NCBI RefSeq assembly: GCF_034008315.1 | Contig: NZ_CP125377.1 | Span: 1,128,001 to 1,192,000, forward strand | Direction: 5' to 3' | Length of the DNA: 64,000 nucleotides | Source of the DNA: Pseudomonas sp. P8_241 | GTDB taxonomy: Bacteria > Pseudomonadota > Gammaproteobacteria > Pseudomonadales > Pseudomonadaceae | Shown here: piece by piece, positions 1 through 8,574 of the stretch | How positions within the stretch are numbered: the first letter of the stretch is position 1 | How the letters are laid out: every line of letters begins with the position of its first letter | Notes under the pieces: model-generated | Seen by the model: only the letters and a program-made list of their open reading frames with translations | Database searches by the model: none | Told to the model about the DNA's origin: nothing | Translations under genes and position numbers: made by a program

Positions 1-812
1 CGTCGATCGTCTACCGCTTCGGTCTCGCTGCGCTGGTGTTGTTCGTGATCCTGCTGTTGAGCCGACGCCTGCAAGTGATGAACCGACGCGGGCATCTGAT
101 TTGCCTGGCGCAGGGACTGTGCCTGTTCTGCATCAACTTCATGTGCTTTCTCACCGCCAGCCAGTGGATCCCCAGCGGTCTGGTCGCTGTGGTGTTTTCC
201 ACCGCCACCTTGTGGAACGCCCTGAATGCACGGGTGTTTTTCGGCCAGAACATTGCCCGCAATGTGTTGATGGGCGGTGCATTGGGCCTGTTCGGACTTG
301 GTTTACTGTTCTGGCCTGAATTGGTCGGGCATACGGCCAGCCCGCAAACCTTGCTCGGTCTGGGCCTGGCACTGTGCGGAACCTTGTGTTTCTCGGCGGG
401 CAACATGCTGTCGAGCCTGCAACAGAAGGCCGGCCTCAAACCGCTGACCACCAACGCCTGGGGCATGGCTTATGGCGCGGCAATGCTTTCGGTGTGGTGC
501 CTGGTCAAAGGCATACCGTTCGACATGGAATGGAATGCCCGCTACATCGGCTCGTTGCTGTATCTGGTGATACCGGGGTCGGTGATCGGTTTCACCGCGT
601 ACCTGACGCTGGTCGGGCGCATGGGGCCGGAACGTGCTGCGTACTGCACCGTGCTGTTCCCGGTGGTGGCGCTCAACGTATCGGCGTTCGCCGAGGGTTA
701 TCAGTGGACTGCGCCCGCATTGGTGGGGCTTGTGTTGGTGATGGCGGGTAACGTGCTGGTGTTTCGAAAACCCAAACCACCGGTTGTACAGGGTAAGGGT
801 CAGTTGGCTTGA
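1..812 (+). CDS. EamA/DMT family transporter (5' partial)
   Basis: This is the C-terminal part of a drug/metabolite-superfamily permease. The frame is open to the left edge of the window, so the true start lies outside. The visible roughly 270 residues are a run of hydrophobic segments separated by short polar loops, and the second EamA repeat includes a tract rich in Gly and Ala near the stop. Family members are 10-helix inner-membrane transporters that export amino acids or metabolites. The substrate cannot be read from sequence. The next gene is convergent. Confidence 0.8.
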   Translation, partial: SIVYRFGLAALVLFVILLLSRRLQVMNRRGHLICLAQGLCLFCINFMCFLTASQWIPSGLVAVVFSTATLWNALNARVFFGQNIARNVLMGGALGLFGLGLLFWPELVGHTASPQTLLGLGLALCGTLCFSAGNMLSSLQQKAGLKPLTTNAWGMAYGAAMLSVWCLVKGIPFDMEWNARYIGSLLYLVIPGSVIGFTAYLTLVGRMGPERAAYCTVLFPVVALNVSAFAEGYQWTAPALVGLVLVMAGNVLVFRKPKPPVVQGKGQLA

Positions 813-849
813 GTTGACGGGCAGGCGTTTTTCAGCCTGCCCGTTTGTT

Positions 850-1824
850 TCAGCCTTTCCAGACTTGCGGATTGACCAGATCCTGCGGGCGGCCACCCAG
901 CAAGGCGCTGCGCAAGTTGTGCAGCGCGCGGTTAGCCATCGCTTCGCGGGTTTCGTGGGTGGCCGAACCGATGTGTGGCAAGGTTACGGCGTTTTTCAGC
1001 TGGAACAGCGGCGACTCGGACAAGGGTTCTTTTTCGTAGACGTCCAGCCCGGCGCCGCGAATCCGGTTGTTTTGCAGGGCTTCGATCAGCGCCGGCTCAT
1101 CGACCACCGGGCCGCGGGCGATGTTCACCAGAATGGCACTCGGCTTCATCAACGCCAGTTCGCGATGGCTGATCAGGTGTTTGGTTTTCTCGCTGAGCGG
1201 TACGACCAGGCAGACGAAATCAGCCTCGGCCAGCAATTGATCGAGGCTACGAAATTGCGCGCCGAGCTCCTGTTCCAGTTCGGTCTTGCGGCTATTACCG
1301 CTGTAGATGACTGGCATGTTGAACCCCAGGCGACCGCGTCGGGCGATGGCTGCGCCGATGTTGCCCATGCCAATAATGCCCAGTGTCTTGCCATGCACAT
1401 CGCAACCGAACAGTGGGGCACCGACGGTGGCCTGCCATTGCCCGGCCTTGGTCCAGGCGTCGAGTTCGGCGACGCGGCGGGCGCTGCTCATCAACAGGGC
1501 AAATGCCAGATCGGCGGTGCTTTCGGTGAGCACATCCGGCGTGTTGGTCAGCATGATCCCGCGTTCGTTGAAATACGCCAGGTCATAGTTGTCGTAGCCG
1601 ACCGATACGCTGGAGACAACTTCCAGCCTGGCGGCGTTTTCCAGTTGCGCGCGGCCCAGTTTGCGACCCACACCGATCAAGCCATGGGCGTGGGGCAGGG
1701 CTTCGTTGAATTGGGCATTGATGTCGCCGTGTTTCGGATTCGGCACGATGACGTCGAAGTCTTGTTGCAGGCGTTCAACCATTGCAGGGGTGACGCGGCT
1801 GAACGCGAGGACAGTCTTTTTCAT
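850..1824 (-). CDS. D-isomer-specific 2-hydroxyacid dehydrogenase (glyoxylate/hydroxypyruvate/2-ketogluconate reductase type)
   Basis: A 324-residue cytosolic NAD(P)H-dependent dehydrogenase. The Rossmann dinucleotide motif GMGNIG spans residues 152-157. The catalytic triad expected of the family is visible: Arg237 in NIARG, Glu266 in the EKEP segment and His284 in PHIGSAT. The length is normal for GhrB/TkrA-like enzymes, which reduce glyoxylate, hydroxypyruvate or 2-ketogluconate. Which substrate is preferred cannot be decided from the sequence, so no symbol is given. The gene is convergent with the transporter to its left and divergent from a small conserved gene to its right, across a long imperfect palindrome. 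Confidence 0.9.
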   Translation of the reverse strand: MKKTVLAFSRVTPAMVERLQQDFDVIVPNPKHGDINAQFNEALPHAHGLIGVGRKLGRAQLENAARLEVVSSVSVGYDNYDLAYFNERGIMLTNTPDVLTESTADLAFALLMSSARRVAELDAWTKAGQWQATVGAPLFGCDVHGKTLGIIGMGNIGAAIARRGRLGFNMPVIYSGNSRKTELEQELGAQFRSLDQLLAEADFVCLVVPLSEKTKHLISHRELALMKPSAILVNIARGPVVDEPALIEALQNNRIRGAGLDVYEKEPLSESPLFQLKNAVTLPHIGSATHETREAMANRALHNLRSALLGGRPQDLVNPQVWKG

Positions 1825-1860
1825 GGGAAGCGGCTCGTCGGGCGGTGAAGAATGCTTAGC

Positions 1861-1949
1861 AAGCTACAAGTTTCCAGCGGCAGGCTGCAAGTCAAAAAGC
1901 CGTTCGCTCGGCTTTTAACTTGAAGCTTGCCGCTAGCAGCTTGTAACTG
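1861..1949. repeat. Long imperfect palindrome with a hairpin core
   Basis: The left arm (about 1861-1902) and right arm (about 1909-1949) are near reverse complements, with AGCTACAAG-like ends and a central perfect stem AAAAGCCG / CGGCTTTT (1895-1902 and 1909-1916) around a 6-base loop. It lies between divergent genes, so a terminator role is not obvious. It resembles one of the dispersed 'caagctgcaagc' palindromes of Pseudomonas rather than the GTAGGAG REP family. The comparison with that family is from memory. Confidence 0.65.
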
Positions 1950-2023
1950 CCGTTCCGTTTATACTGGCGCCTTTCGCGGCTCGCTCACCGGGCCCGACAT
2001 TTCATGCATCACCCGGAGCTTTC

Positions 2024-2281
2024 ATGACTTCCCCGAAACAACCGCCGGTCGCCGACACGTTGAGCGACGAACAGGCAGAGCTGCCAGACAGCGTCGACTC
2101 CAGCGCCGACAGCGAATCCCAAGCTGCGATCCCGGCCTTCAAGTTCCCGTTCAAACCAGGTGAACTGGCGTCCGCCAAGGGCTCCAACCAGCCGTGGTAC
2201 AAGAATGGCGCCAAGAATGGCCACACCAAAACCCCGGGCATGGCGCCGCCGGGGACTCGTCGGTCGATGGGTAAGCGCTAG
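2024..2281 (+). CDS. Small conserved hypothetical protein (85 aa)
   Basis: An acidic Ser/Asp/Glu-rich first half is followed by a basic Gly/Lys/Asn-rich second half ending in a TRRSMGKR-like tail. There is no signal peptide or membrane segment. The sharp change in charge suggests a nucleic-acid or ribosome-associated or partly disordered protein, but no function is known to me. The ATG is preceded by an AGC-TTTC leader without a strong Shine-Dalgarno. I accept it because codon use is regular and similar small proteins are common in Pseudomonas. Confidence 0.7.
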   Translation: MTSPKQPPVADTLSDEQAELPDSVDSSADSESQAAIPAFKFPFKPGELASAKGSNQPWYKNGAKNGHTKTPGMAPPGTRRSMGKR

Positions 2282-2311
2282 GGTTTCGGGCCGTGCGGTG
2301 GTCGATCCGCC

Positions 2312-2382
2312 GCCATCGTGAGCAGGCTGGCTCCCGCATTTGGAATGCAATCGCTCTGTAGGAGCGAGCCTGCTCGCGATGG
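2312..2382. repeat. REPIN (inverted REP pair)
   Basis: A degenerate left REP (2313-2335, CCATCGTGAGCAGGCTGGCT) faces a canonical right REP (2357-2382, starting GTAGGAGCGAGCC and ending GCTCGCGAT). It sits between the small 85-aa gene and the convergent Cys-cluster gene. Confidence 0.85.
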
Positions 2383-2410
2383 CGTCGTCAAAGACGCCAG
2401 GTTTTTTGGA

Positions 2411-3160
2411 TCAAGCCGCCCGCAACGAAATAAACGCATAGTTCGCCGGTGTATCTGTCGTCACTTGCGCGCCTGCCGCATGCAGTTGCCCGGCGATGTC
2501 ATCGCCTGACACATGGAACGCCCATTCGCTGCTCCACTCTGGCAATGTTTGCCCAGCCAGGTCGTCGACGATCCCGACAAACTCGGCCATGTCCGGCAGG
2601 TAAGCGGTAAAGCCGTCGCCTTTAAGCGCGGTCGTGCGAATGCCCAGCAGCGCGCAAATCGCATCCTTGACCGGGATTTCGTCGCGATCCGCCTGGCGGG
2701 AGCGCTGTATCAGGTCTACCAGTGCCTGATCGACCAGACTGCCGCCCACGATCAGCTCTGGCCCTGTTTCCCACGATTCTGGCGGACATTCCTTCACGGC
2801 TATGTTCAGAGGAATGTGCGGATTGATTTCCATCGGATAGATACGGCACACCAATGGGCGGCGCTCATAGATGCGGCACAGGTTGTCTTCGTCAAGATTG
2901 CGACAGGGACCAACGTTGTACGCGGCAAACGTGATGGCGACATGGGCCGCGGATTCGCCACTGCACACAGGTGCAGAACGGCGCTCGGCGTGCTCACGTT
3001 GGTGCTCGGGCAGGCCCAGCCCATTACCCAGGAACGCCTCCACCAGAACGATCACCTGACCGCCATCCGCCGCCAGCATCCGGGCTTCGCTCAAGGTCAG
3101 GGGGACATGGTGGTCTTTACAGCATTTGCCGCAGCCTACGCAGGAAAACGTCGTGTTCAT
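2411..3160 (-). CDS. YkgJ-type zinc/iron-chelating cysteine-cluster protein
   Basis: A cytosolic protein of about 249 residues belonging to the YkgJ/CxxCxxCC family. The cluster CVGCGKCC is within the first 15 residues, and further cysteines follow in a CRIYERRPLVCRIYP segment, as is usual for the family. The members are presumed to bind a metal or Fe-S centre, and their function is largely undefined. I prefer the ATG at 3160, just ahead of the Cys cluster. An in-frame ATG at 3187 adds nine residues but has no better ribosome-binding site. Confidence 0.8.
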   Translation of the reverse strand: MNTTFSCVGCGKCCKDHHVPLTLSEARMLAADGGQVIVLVEAFLGNGLGLPEHQREHAERRSAPVCSGESAAHVAITFAAYNVGPCRNLDEDNLCRIYERRPLVCRIYPMEINPHIPLNIAVKECPPESWETGPELIVGGSLVDQALVDLIQRSRQADRDEIPVKDAICALLGIRTTALKGDGFTAYLPDMAEFVGIVDDLAGQTLPEWSSEWAFHVSGDDIAGQLHAAGAQVTTDTPANYAFISLRAA

Positions 3161-3243
3161 TGAGCGGTCAGTCGCATCCGGAGTCATGAGGCGGCGACAG
3201 AATGCCGCCGCAGATGCGTTTGTCGAAGCAAATTATGCGCCAC

Positions 3244-3567
3244 TCACTTTGCTTTGGCGCAGCGGATGGAATCCCATTCGGTGACGTACGCCGTTTTGTT
3301 CTTCTTGTTGTAAAGGCACAGCTCGGTGCCTTGGGCGCCTTTCATGTGTTTTTGCGGGTACTGGCCCTGGAGCAGAAGCGCGGTATAACCGACACGATCG
3401 TCGAACTGCGCAGCGTTACCGACCGGTTTGCTGTCCTTCAGGCCGCTGGCTTTGACGCAACTGGCGAGTACGGTCTTGTCGTAGGCGGCCCAGGCGTCTG
3501 GGCTGGAGGCATGGGCCTGAATGGCAAGGGTGGTGAGGCAGAAAAAAGTCAGTGTTGCAGATTTCAC
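3244..3567 (-). CDS. Small secreted hypothetical protein (107 aa)
   Basis: A clear Sec signal peptide (Lys at position 2, a hydrophobic stretch, then AHA-S near residues 18-21) precedes a mature domain of about 85 residues with three cysteines, two of them likely to form a disulfide. It is predicted to be periplasmic. No domain is recognised. It follows the YkgJ gene upstream on the same chromosome side but is separated from it by only a short gap and has its own ATG. The upstream side is bordered by a block of REP sequences. Confidence 0.75.
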   Translation of the reverse strand: MKSATLTFFCLTTLAIQAHASSPDAWAAYDKTVLASCVKASGLKDSKPVGNAAQFDDRVGYTALLLQGQYPQKHMKGAQGTELCLYNKKNKTAYVTEWDSIRCAKAK

Positions 3568-3636
3568 GGGCAGGCATCCTTGGGGCAGTGGCCGAAGGGT
3601 GAGTATGCCTGAAGGGTTTGCGCAGATTTGCCGACC

Positions 3637-3826
3637 TCTTCGCTGGCAAGCCAGCTCCTACAGAAAATAGTGCTACACCATGATCCGTAGGGGCCGGAGC
3701 TGGCGATTGGGCGATGCGGTGTGTCAGGCATACCGCCTTCGCTGGCAAGCCAGCTCCTACAGGTTATGTTTCGTGCACCGAACTTGGTGGTCTCGCTGCA
3801 GGCACGAACCTGCTCGCGATGTCGGT
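3637..3826. repeat. Cluster of REP elements
   Basis: Four REP-like units occur in about 190 bases: CGCTGGCAAGCCAGCTCCTA at 3641, a degenerate GTAGGGGCCGGAGCTGGCGA at 3687, a second GCTGGCAAGCCAGCTCCTAC near 3741, and a degenerate CGAACCTGCTCGCGATG copy near 3807. Two REP subfamilies are therefore mixed. The block lies between the secreted protein gene and the GNAT gene stop. Confidence 0.8.
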
Positions 3827-3827
3827 A

Positions 3828-4286
3828 TCAGAGCGGAACCGGTTCCCGGCGGATCGCACGCATGCCGATGCTTTCATACAACCGCCGCGCTTGAAGATTG
3901 TCTTCCCGCACTTTCAGGTCCACGAAGCCTTCCCGCCGTTGCTGGAACACCTTGAAGGCCTGCAACAACAACGCACGCCCCAGCCCCCGGCCCTGGAATC
4001 GGGGATGCACCACCAGGTTCTTGATGTAGGCACTGGTCCAGCAGTGACACACTCCCACGACGCCTTCGCTGTCCAGGGCGATGAAACACAGCACTGGATC
4101 ATATTCCGGGTCGGTTTCGAACTGCCGTTGCCACATGTCCAGCGTGGCCACGCGACCGCCGCCGTCGAGATAACCGAGCTCCATCAACCGGTGCACGGCT
4201 TCTGCGAGTTCGGGGCGGTATGCGCACAATTGCAGGCCCGCAGGCCAATCAGCGGGTGGCACGTCTTCAGTGAGATCGCGCCGCAT
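3828..4286 (-). CDS. GNAT-family N-acetyltransferase
   Basis: About 152 residues with the GNAT acetyl-CoA binding core: a beta-4 strand ending in IKNLVVHPRFQGRGLGRALL (the Q-x-x-G-x-G/A loop), followed by a C-terminal R-R-L-Y-E-S-I-G-M segment typical of the family. It transfers an acetyl group to an unknown amine substrate. The ATG at 4286 is chosen; a TTG at 4310 would begin only 3 bases after the cheV stop and is a possible alternative. Either way it appears to be translated from the cheV transcript. Confidence 0.85.
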   Translation of the reverse strand: MRRDLTEDVPPADWPAGLQLCAYRPELAEAVHRLMELGYLDGGGRVATLDMWQRQFETDPEYDPVLCFIALDSEGVVGVCHCWTSAYIKNLVVHPRFQGRGLGRALLLQAFKVFQQRREGFVDLKVREDNLQARRLYESIGMRAIRREPVPL

Positions 4287-4313
4287 CAGCCAGCAAAAAT
4301 CTTCAGCCAAGAG

Positions 4314-5216
4314 TCAGTAACCTTGCTCGGCGACAGCTTTGGCCGCGGTGATCAGGCATTGGGTCAATTCCGGCGATGAAAACTTGGTCAGCACTGCATT
4401 CGCTCCGGCCAGTCGTGCCTTCTCGGCATTCATCGCACTGTCCAGAGACGTGTGCAGCAGCACATAGAGGTGCGCGAAATCCGGGGTTTCGCGCAGGGTG
4501 CGGGTGAACGCGTAGCCGTCCATTTCCGACATTTCGATATCCGAAACAATCAAGTTGATCTGCTGGTTGGTGCCTTGCAGGTCCAGCAAGCAGTCGATGG
4601 CTTCCTTGGCGCTGCGGGCGGTGTGGCATTGCAGGCCGAGGTTGCGCAGGGTATGCACCGATTGTTGCAGCGCGACCTGGCTGTCATCGACCACCAGAAT
4701 CCGTGCGCTACCCAGCGTTTCGGCGTCTTCCATGCTCAGTTCGGTCGGGGCCATGTCGATCGCCACCGGGGCAATGCCGTGGATGACTTTTTCGATGTCC
4801 AGCACTTGCACCAGCGTGCCATCGACCGAAGTGACGCCGGTTATGTACGCACGTCCGCCACCGGAACCAAAGGGTGGCGGGCGGATATCGGTGGTCAGGC
4901 AATGGACGATCTTGCTTACGGCCTGAACATGCAGGCCCTGCTTGGAGCGACTGACGTCGGTGACGATCAGGCAGCCGCCGTTCGGGTCTTCCAGAGGTCG
5001 CTCGCCAATGGCACGGCTGAGGTCGATCACCGACAGCGACGCACCGCGCAACGTGGCAATGCCTTTGACGTGGGGATGGGACTCCGGCAGCTTGGTCAAC
5101 GCTGGGCAGGGAATGATTTCGCTGACTTTGAGCAGGTTGATCGCCATCAGCTTGCCGCTGCGCAAAGTAAACAGCAGAAGCGAAAGTGAGTCTGCGCGGG
5201 CTTTGGTGGAGGACAT
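4314..5216 (-). CDS. cheV: Chemotaxis coupling/response-regulator protein CheV
   Basis: 300 residues with an N-terminal CheW-like coupling domain (about 10-155) and a C-terminal receiver domain (about 172-300). In the receiver, the acidic pocket is V-V-D-D near 175-178, the phospho-acceptor is Asp226 in SDIEMSEMDG, and the conserved Lys is in VLTKFSS. CheV couples chemoreceptors to CheA and modulates adaptation. The downstream GNAT gene is tightly coupled. Pseudomonas usually carries several CheV paralogs, and I cannot tell which one this is. Confidence 0.92.
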   Translation of the reverse strand: MSSTKARADSLSLLLFTLRSGKLMAINLLKVSEIIPCPALTKLPESHPHVKGIATLRGASLSVIDLSRAIGERPLEDPNGGCLIVTDVSRSKQGLHVQAVSKIVHCLTTDIRPPPFGSGGGRAYITGVTSVDGTLVQVLDIEKVIHGIAPVAIDMAPTELSMEDAETLGSARILVVDDSQVALQQSVHTLRNLGLQCHTARSAKEAIDCLLDLQGTNQQINLIVSDIEMSEMDGYAFTRTLRETPDFAHLYVLLHTSLDSAMNAEKARLAGANAVLTKFSSPELTQCLITAAKAVAEQGY

Positions 5217-5328
5217 AAGAACCTTCTCTGGAAAAAGGTGATGGGCTGTCGCAGGATCGCCGACGGCTATCGATGCAGGGTTATCGACTTTTTTGGGGCT
5301 GGCTTTAGCTTAATGAGCAGGGGTAGAT

Positions 5329-5404
5329 CAAAAGATCGCAGCCTGTGGCAGCTCCTACATGGACCACGTTTTTCCGTAGGAGCTGCCGCAGGCTGCGATC
5401 TTTG
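5329..5404. repeat. REPIN of the GGAGCTGCCGCAGGCTGCGATC type
   Basis: An inverted pair: left AAAAGATCGCAGCCTGTGGCAG (about 5330-5352) and right GTAGGAGCTGCCGCAGGCTG (5376-5403), joined by a short spacer. It lies between the cheV start side and the norR stop codon, almost touching the norR stop at 5406. The same subfamily recurs at 26063-26141. Confidence 0.85.
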
Positions 5405-5405
5405 C

Positions 5406-6956
5406 TTACTTCATCCCCAACCTTTTGGCCATCCGCCCCAGGTTCGCCCGATCCAAGCCTAGCTCACGGGCCGCGCTCGCCCAGTTGTGGTTGTGCCGCT
5501 CCAGACAGGCACTGATCAGTTGGCGTTGATAATTCTCCGTGGCCTCGCGCAAGTCGCCGGTCACCGCTTGCGTGACGCTCGTGACGGGTGGCTCGGCCAC
5601 GGCATCAACGCCGGCATTGGGCAAGTCCAGGTCGGCGGCGCTCAAACTGAGAATCTTTGGCCGTTCCTTGCAGTTGCCCAGTGCTTTCAAGGCGCTGCGG
5701 CCGATCAGGTGTTCAAGCTCGCGCACGTTGCCGGGCCAGTCGTAGGCCAGCAATGCTGCCTGGGCGTCGCTGTTCAGGCGCAGGCTATTAAGACCCATGC
5801 GCGAGCGGTTCTGCTCCAGGAAGTAGCCGCTGAGTAACAGCACATCACGCCCGCGATCACGCAGGGCGGGGACCAACAATGGATAAACACTGAGGCGATG
5901 ATAGAAGTCGGCGCGGTAACGGCCGCTGCGCACTTCTTCGGCCAGGTCGCGATTGGTCGCCGCGATCAGGCGCACATCGACCTGATGTTCCTTGTCCGAG
6001 CCCAATCGCTGCAATTGACCGCTTTGCAGCACCCGCAGCAGTTTGGCCTGGACCGTCAGCGACAACTCGCCGACTTCATCAAGAAACAGCGTGCCGCCAT
6101 TGGCCAGTTCGAACTTGCCGCGACGGTCATTCATCGCCCCGGTGAAGGCGCCCCGGACATGGCCGAACAGCTCGCTTTCCACCAGGGTATCGGGCAGCGC
6201 AGCGCAGTTGAGGCTGATGATCGGCTTGTCGGCACGGGGCGAGGCGGCGTGAATGGCCTGGGCTACCAACTCCTTGCCGACTCCCGTTTCGCCAGTAATC
6301 AACACGGTGAGATCGCTGCCGCCGACCAGATTGATTTCTTCCACCAGTCGCTTGTGCGCCTTGCTCTGACCGATCATCTCGCGGTTCTGCTGACCGCTGG
6401 CCTGGCGATAGACTTCGGCGCGCTGGTGCTCGTCTTCCACCCTATTGTTCAATCGCTCAATGCGTTCGGCCGCGTTGACGGTCGCGGCGGCGAGGCTGGC
6501 GAAGGCTTGCAGGGCGTCCAGTTCAATCGGTTCAAAACGCTCGGGATCGAGGGCGTCTAGCGTCAGCAAACCCCACGGACGCTCGTCGATAAACAGCGGG
6601 CAACCCATGCAGTCGTGGACTTCCAGATGATCATCCAGGCCATCAACCAAGCCGTCATAGGGGTCGGGCAAGTCGCTGTCAGCAGCGAAACGGGTCGGGC
6701 CCGGGCCGGCGAGTAACGCTTCGAAACGCGGGTGCTCGCTGACCTTGAAGCGCCGGCCCAGGGTGTCGGTGCTCAAGCCGTCAACGGCCAGCGGCACCAG
6801 CCATTCGCCATCGAGGCGCAGCAGCGCGGCCGCGTCGCAGGGGAGAAGGGCGCGCATGGCCTCGAGCAGGCGCCGATAGCGCTCGCCTTCGGGGAGTTCG
6901 CGGGACAGGTCGGAGACCAGTGGCAAGAGTGCGGTGAGCAGGGATTTTGCAGTCAT
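5406..6956 (-). CDS. norR: Nitric-oxide-responsive sigma-54 activator NorR (FhpR-like)
   Basis: 516 residues: an N-terminal GAF domain (about 20-170), a central AAA+ domain with Walker A GETGVGKE, the sigma-54-contacting [15 protein letters not shown] loop and a FLDEVGEL Walker B, and a C-terminal Fis-type helix-turn-helix. NorR senses NO through a GAF-bound mononuclear iron and activates NO-detoxifying genes. It is divergent from hmp, its expected target. In P. aeruginosa the equivalent pair is called fhpR-fhp. NorR-type boxes and a sigma-54-like promoter lie in the intergenic region. Confidence 0.93.
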   Translation of the reverse strand: MTAKSLLTALLPLVSDLSRELPEGERYRRLLEAMRALLPCDAAALLRLDGEWLVPLAVDGLSTDTLGRRFKVSEHPRFEALLAGPGPTRFAADSDLPDPYDGLVDGLDDHLEVHDCMGCPLFIDERPWGLLTLDALDPERFEPIELDALQAFASLAAATVNAAERIERLNNRVEDEHQRAEVYRQASGQQNREMIGQSKAHKRLVEEINLVGGSDLTVLITGETGVGKELVAQAIHAASPRADKPIISLNCAALPDTLVESELFGHVRGAFTGAMNDRRGKFELANGGTLFLDEVGELSLTVQAKLLRVLQSGQLQRLGSDKEHQVDVRLIAATNRDLAEEVRSGRYRADFYHRLSVYPLLVPALRDRGRDVLLLSGYFLEQNRSRMGLNSLRLNSDAQAALLAYDWPGNVRELEHLIGRSALKALGNCKERPKILSLSAADLDLPNAGVDAVAEPPVTSVTQAVTGDLREATENYQRQLISACLERHNHNWASAARELGLDRANLGRMAKRLGMK

Positions 6957-6968
6957 AATGACTCCGTG

Positions 6969-7006
6969 TAGTCGGTATGACTATAATCAGCTTGTGTCTA
7001 AATGAC
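6969..7006. promoter_or_regulatory. Two NorR-type boxes (GT-N7-AC)
   Basis: GTCGGTATGAC at 6971-6981 lies inside a perfect inverted repeat TAGTC/GACTA (6969-6983). GTCTAAATGAC is at 6996-7006 and is also followed by TA. Both fit the GT-N7-AC core known for NorR enhancer sites. NorR usually has three sites; I did not find a clean third one. They lie 95-130 bases upstream of hmp and immediately upstream of norR. Confidence 0.7.
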
Positions 7007-7046
7007 TATAATGTTTTCAAGTTATTGATTTATAACAATTTAATAG

Positions 7047-7063
7047 TTGGCATGAAACCTGAT
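7047..7063 (+). promoter_or_regulatory. Candidate sigma-54 promoter for hmp
   Basis: TTGGCATGAAACCTGAT has the -24 GG and a -12 dinucleotide GA ten bases later, one mismatch from the consensus GG-N10-GC. Position between the NorR boxes and the hmp start (about 40 bases upstream of the ATG) fits NorR-dependent activation. Confidence 0.55.
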
Positions 7064-7101
7064 GGGTATAACGCAACAGTCAGTCGTCCTGGAGTTACCT
7101 T

Positions 7102-8283
7102 ATGCTGAGCGCTCAAGACCGTGCCATCGTCAAATCCACCGTGCCGCTGCTCGAAAGCGGGGGTGAAGCGCTGATTACGCACTTCTACCGCATGATGCTC
7201 TCCGAATACCCGCAAGTCCGCCCGTTGTTCAACCAGGCCCACCAGGCCAGCGGTGACCAGCCACGGGCGCTGGCCAACGGCGTATTGATGTATGCGCGCC
7301 ACATCGACCAGCTCGACCAGTTGGGCGATCTGGTGGCCAAGATCATCAACAAGCACGTGGCCCTGCAGATTCTGCCGGAACACTACCCGATTGTCGGCAG
7401 CTGCCTGCTGCGGGCCATAGCCGAAGTGCTGGGCGAAGAGATCGCCACACCCGAAGTCATTGCCGCGTGGGGCGCGGCTTATGGTCAACTGGCGGATATC
7501 CTGATCGGTGCTGAAGCCAGTATCTACGACCAGAAGGCGCAAGCACCGGGCGGCTGGCGCGGTGCGCGGGAGTTCATCGTCGCGGCAAAGGTTGAAGAGA
7601 GCGCGCAAATCACCTCCTTCTACTTCGAGCCGGCGGACAAAGGCCCGATTCTGGTGGCAGAGCCCGGTCAGTACATCGGCATGAAACTGACCCTCGATGG
7701 GGAAGAAATTCGTCGCAATTACTCGTTGTCGGCCTTGGCGAACAAGGGCCAGTACCGCATCAGCGTCAAGCGTGAAGACGGCGGTCGTGCGTCCAATTAC
7801 CTGCATGATCAGTTGCCTGTGGGCGCGAGCATTCAACTGTTTCCGCCAGCGGGCGATTTCACCCTGAGTGCCAGCGACAAACCGCTGGTGCTGATCAGTG
7901 GCGGCGTCGGCATCACCCCGACCATTGCGATGCTCGAAGCGGCGCTGCAAACCCAGCGACCGATTCATTTCATCCACTGCGCGCGCAACGGCAGTGTGCA
8001 TGCCTTCCGTGACTGGATCGACGGACTGGCCGAGCGTCATCCACAACTCAAGCGCTTCTATTGCTACTCCGAGGATGATGGGGTGAGCCCGGCGGCGCAC
8101 AAGGTCGGGCTGTTGAGTCAGCAGCAGTTGCACGAGTGGCTGCCGCAAGAACGCGACCTGGATGCCTATTTCCTCGGGCCAAAAGGCTTCATGGCGGCCA
8201 TCAAGCGCCACCTCAAGGCGCTGGGTGTGCCGGAGAAGCAGAGCCGTTACGAGTTCTTCGGGCCGGCTGCTGCGCTGGAGTAA
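7102..8283 (+). CDS. hmp: Flavohemoglobin (nitric oxide dioxygenase)
   Basis: 393 residues: an N-terminal globin domain (1-140) with Tyr29 and Gln53 at distal positions and proximal His85 in NKHVALQ, then a ferredoxin-reductase-like FAD domain (RRNYS motif) and an NAD-binding domain (GGVGITPT). The enzyme oxidises NO to nitrate using O2 and NAD(P)H. An SD-like GGAGTTACC precedes the ATG. Divergent norR and the boxes between them point to NO-inducible expression. Confidence 0.95.
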   Translation: MLSAQDRAIVKSTVPLLESGGEALITHFYRMMLSEYPQVRPLFNQAHQASGDQPRALANGVLMYARHIDQLDQLGDLVAKIINKHVALQILPEHYPIVGSCLLRAIAEVLGEEIATPEVIAAWGAAYGQLADILIGAEASIYDQKAQAPGGWRGAREFIVAAKVEESAQITSFYFEPADKGPILVAEPGQYIGMKLTLDGEEIRRNYSLSALANKGQYRISVKREDGGRASNYLHDQLPVGASIQLFPPAGDFTLSASDKPLVLISGGVGITPTIAMLEAALQTQRPIHFIHCARNGSVHAFRDWIDGLAERHPQLKRFYCYSEDDGVSPAAHKVGLLSQQQLHEWLPQERDLDAYFLGPKGFMAAIKRHLKALGVPEKQSRYEFFGPAAALE

Positions 8284-8320
8284 GGGTTTGGCGCGGTGGG
8301 CCAGTCTAACCGCGTCGGCT

Positions 8321-8417
8321 TCATCGCGGGCAAGCCACGTTCCTACAGGTTTTGTGCCGTTCCCATCAATCTGGACCGACACAAATCCCTGTGGGAGCTG
8401 GCTTGCCGGCGATTGCT
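8321..8417. repeat. Degenerate REPIN
   Basis: Left REP GCGGGCAAGCCACGTTCCTAC (8326-8346 region) and right REP GTGGGAGCTGGCTTGCCGGC (8391-8410) form an inverted pair downstream of hmp. They belong to the GCTGGCTTGCC subfamily. Confidence 0.75.
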
Positions 8418-8574
8418 TTACTTCGGTTCCTGAACGGAAAAAAGTTGGAAAGTTAATCCCTTCTTAACTGCCTTATTGTCTATTCCCCCCGAATCCCCCT
8501 GACATGCTCCAGACTCTCAAAGGTCCGGATCAGCGTGTAGACTGGCGGGCAATCGAATCTTGAAGGGAAACGCG

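Noticed and set aside
784..1848. A 354-codon plus-strand ORF across the dehydrogenase gene
   Set aside because: It is the antisense shadow of the 2-hydroxyacid dehydrogenase, which has intact catalytic motifs on the minus strand. GC-rich DNA often gives such long antisense frames.
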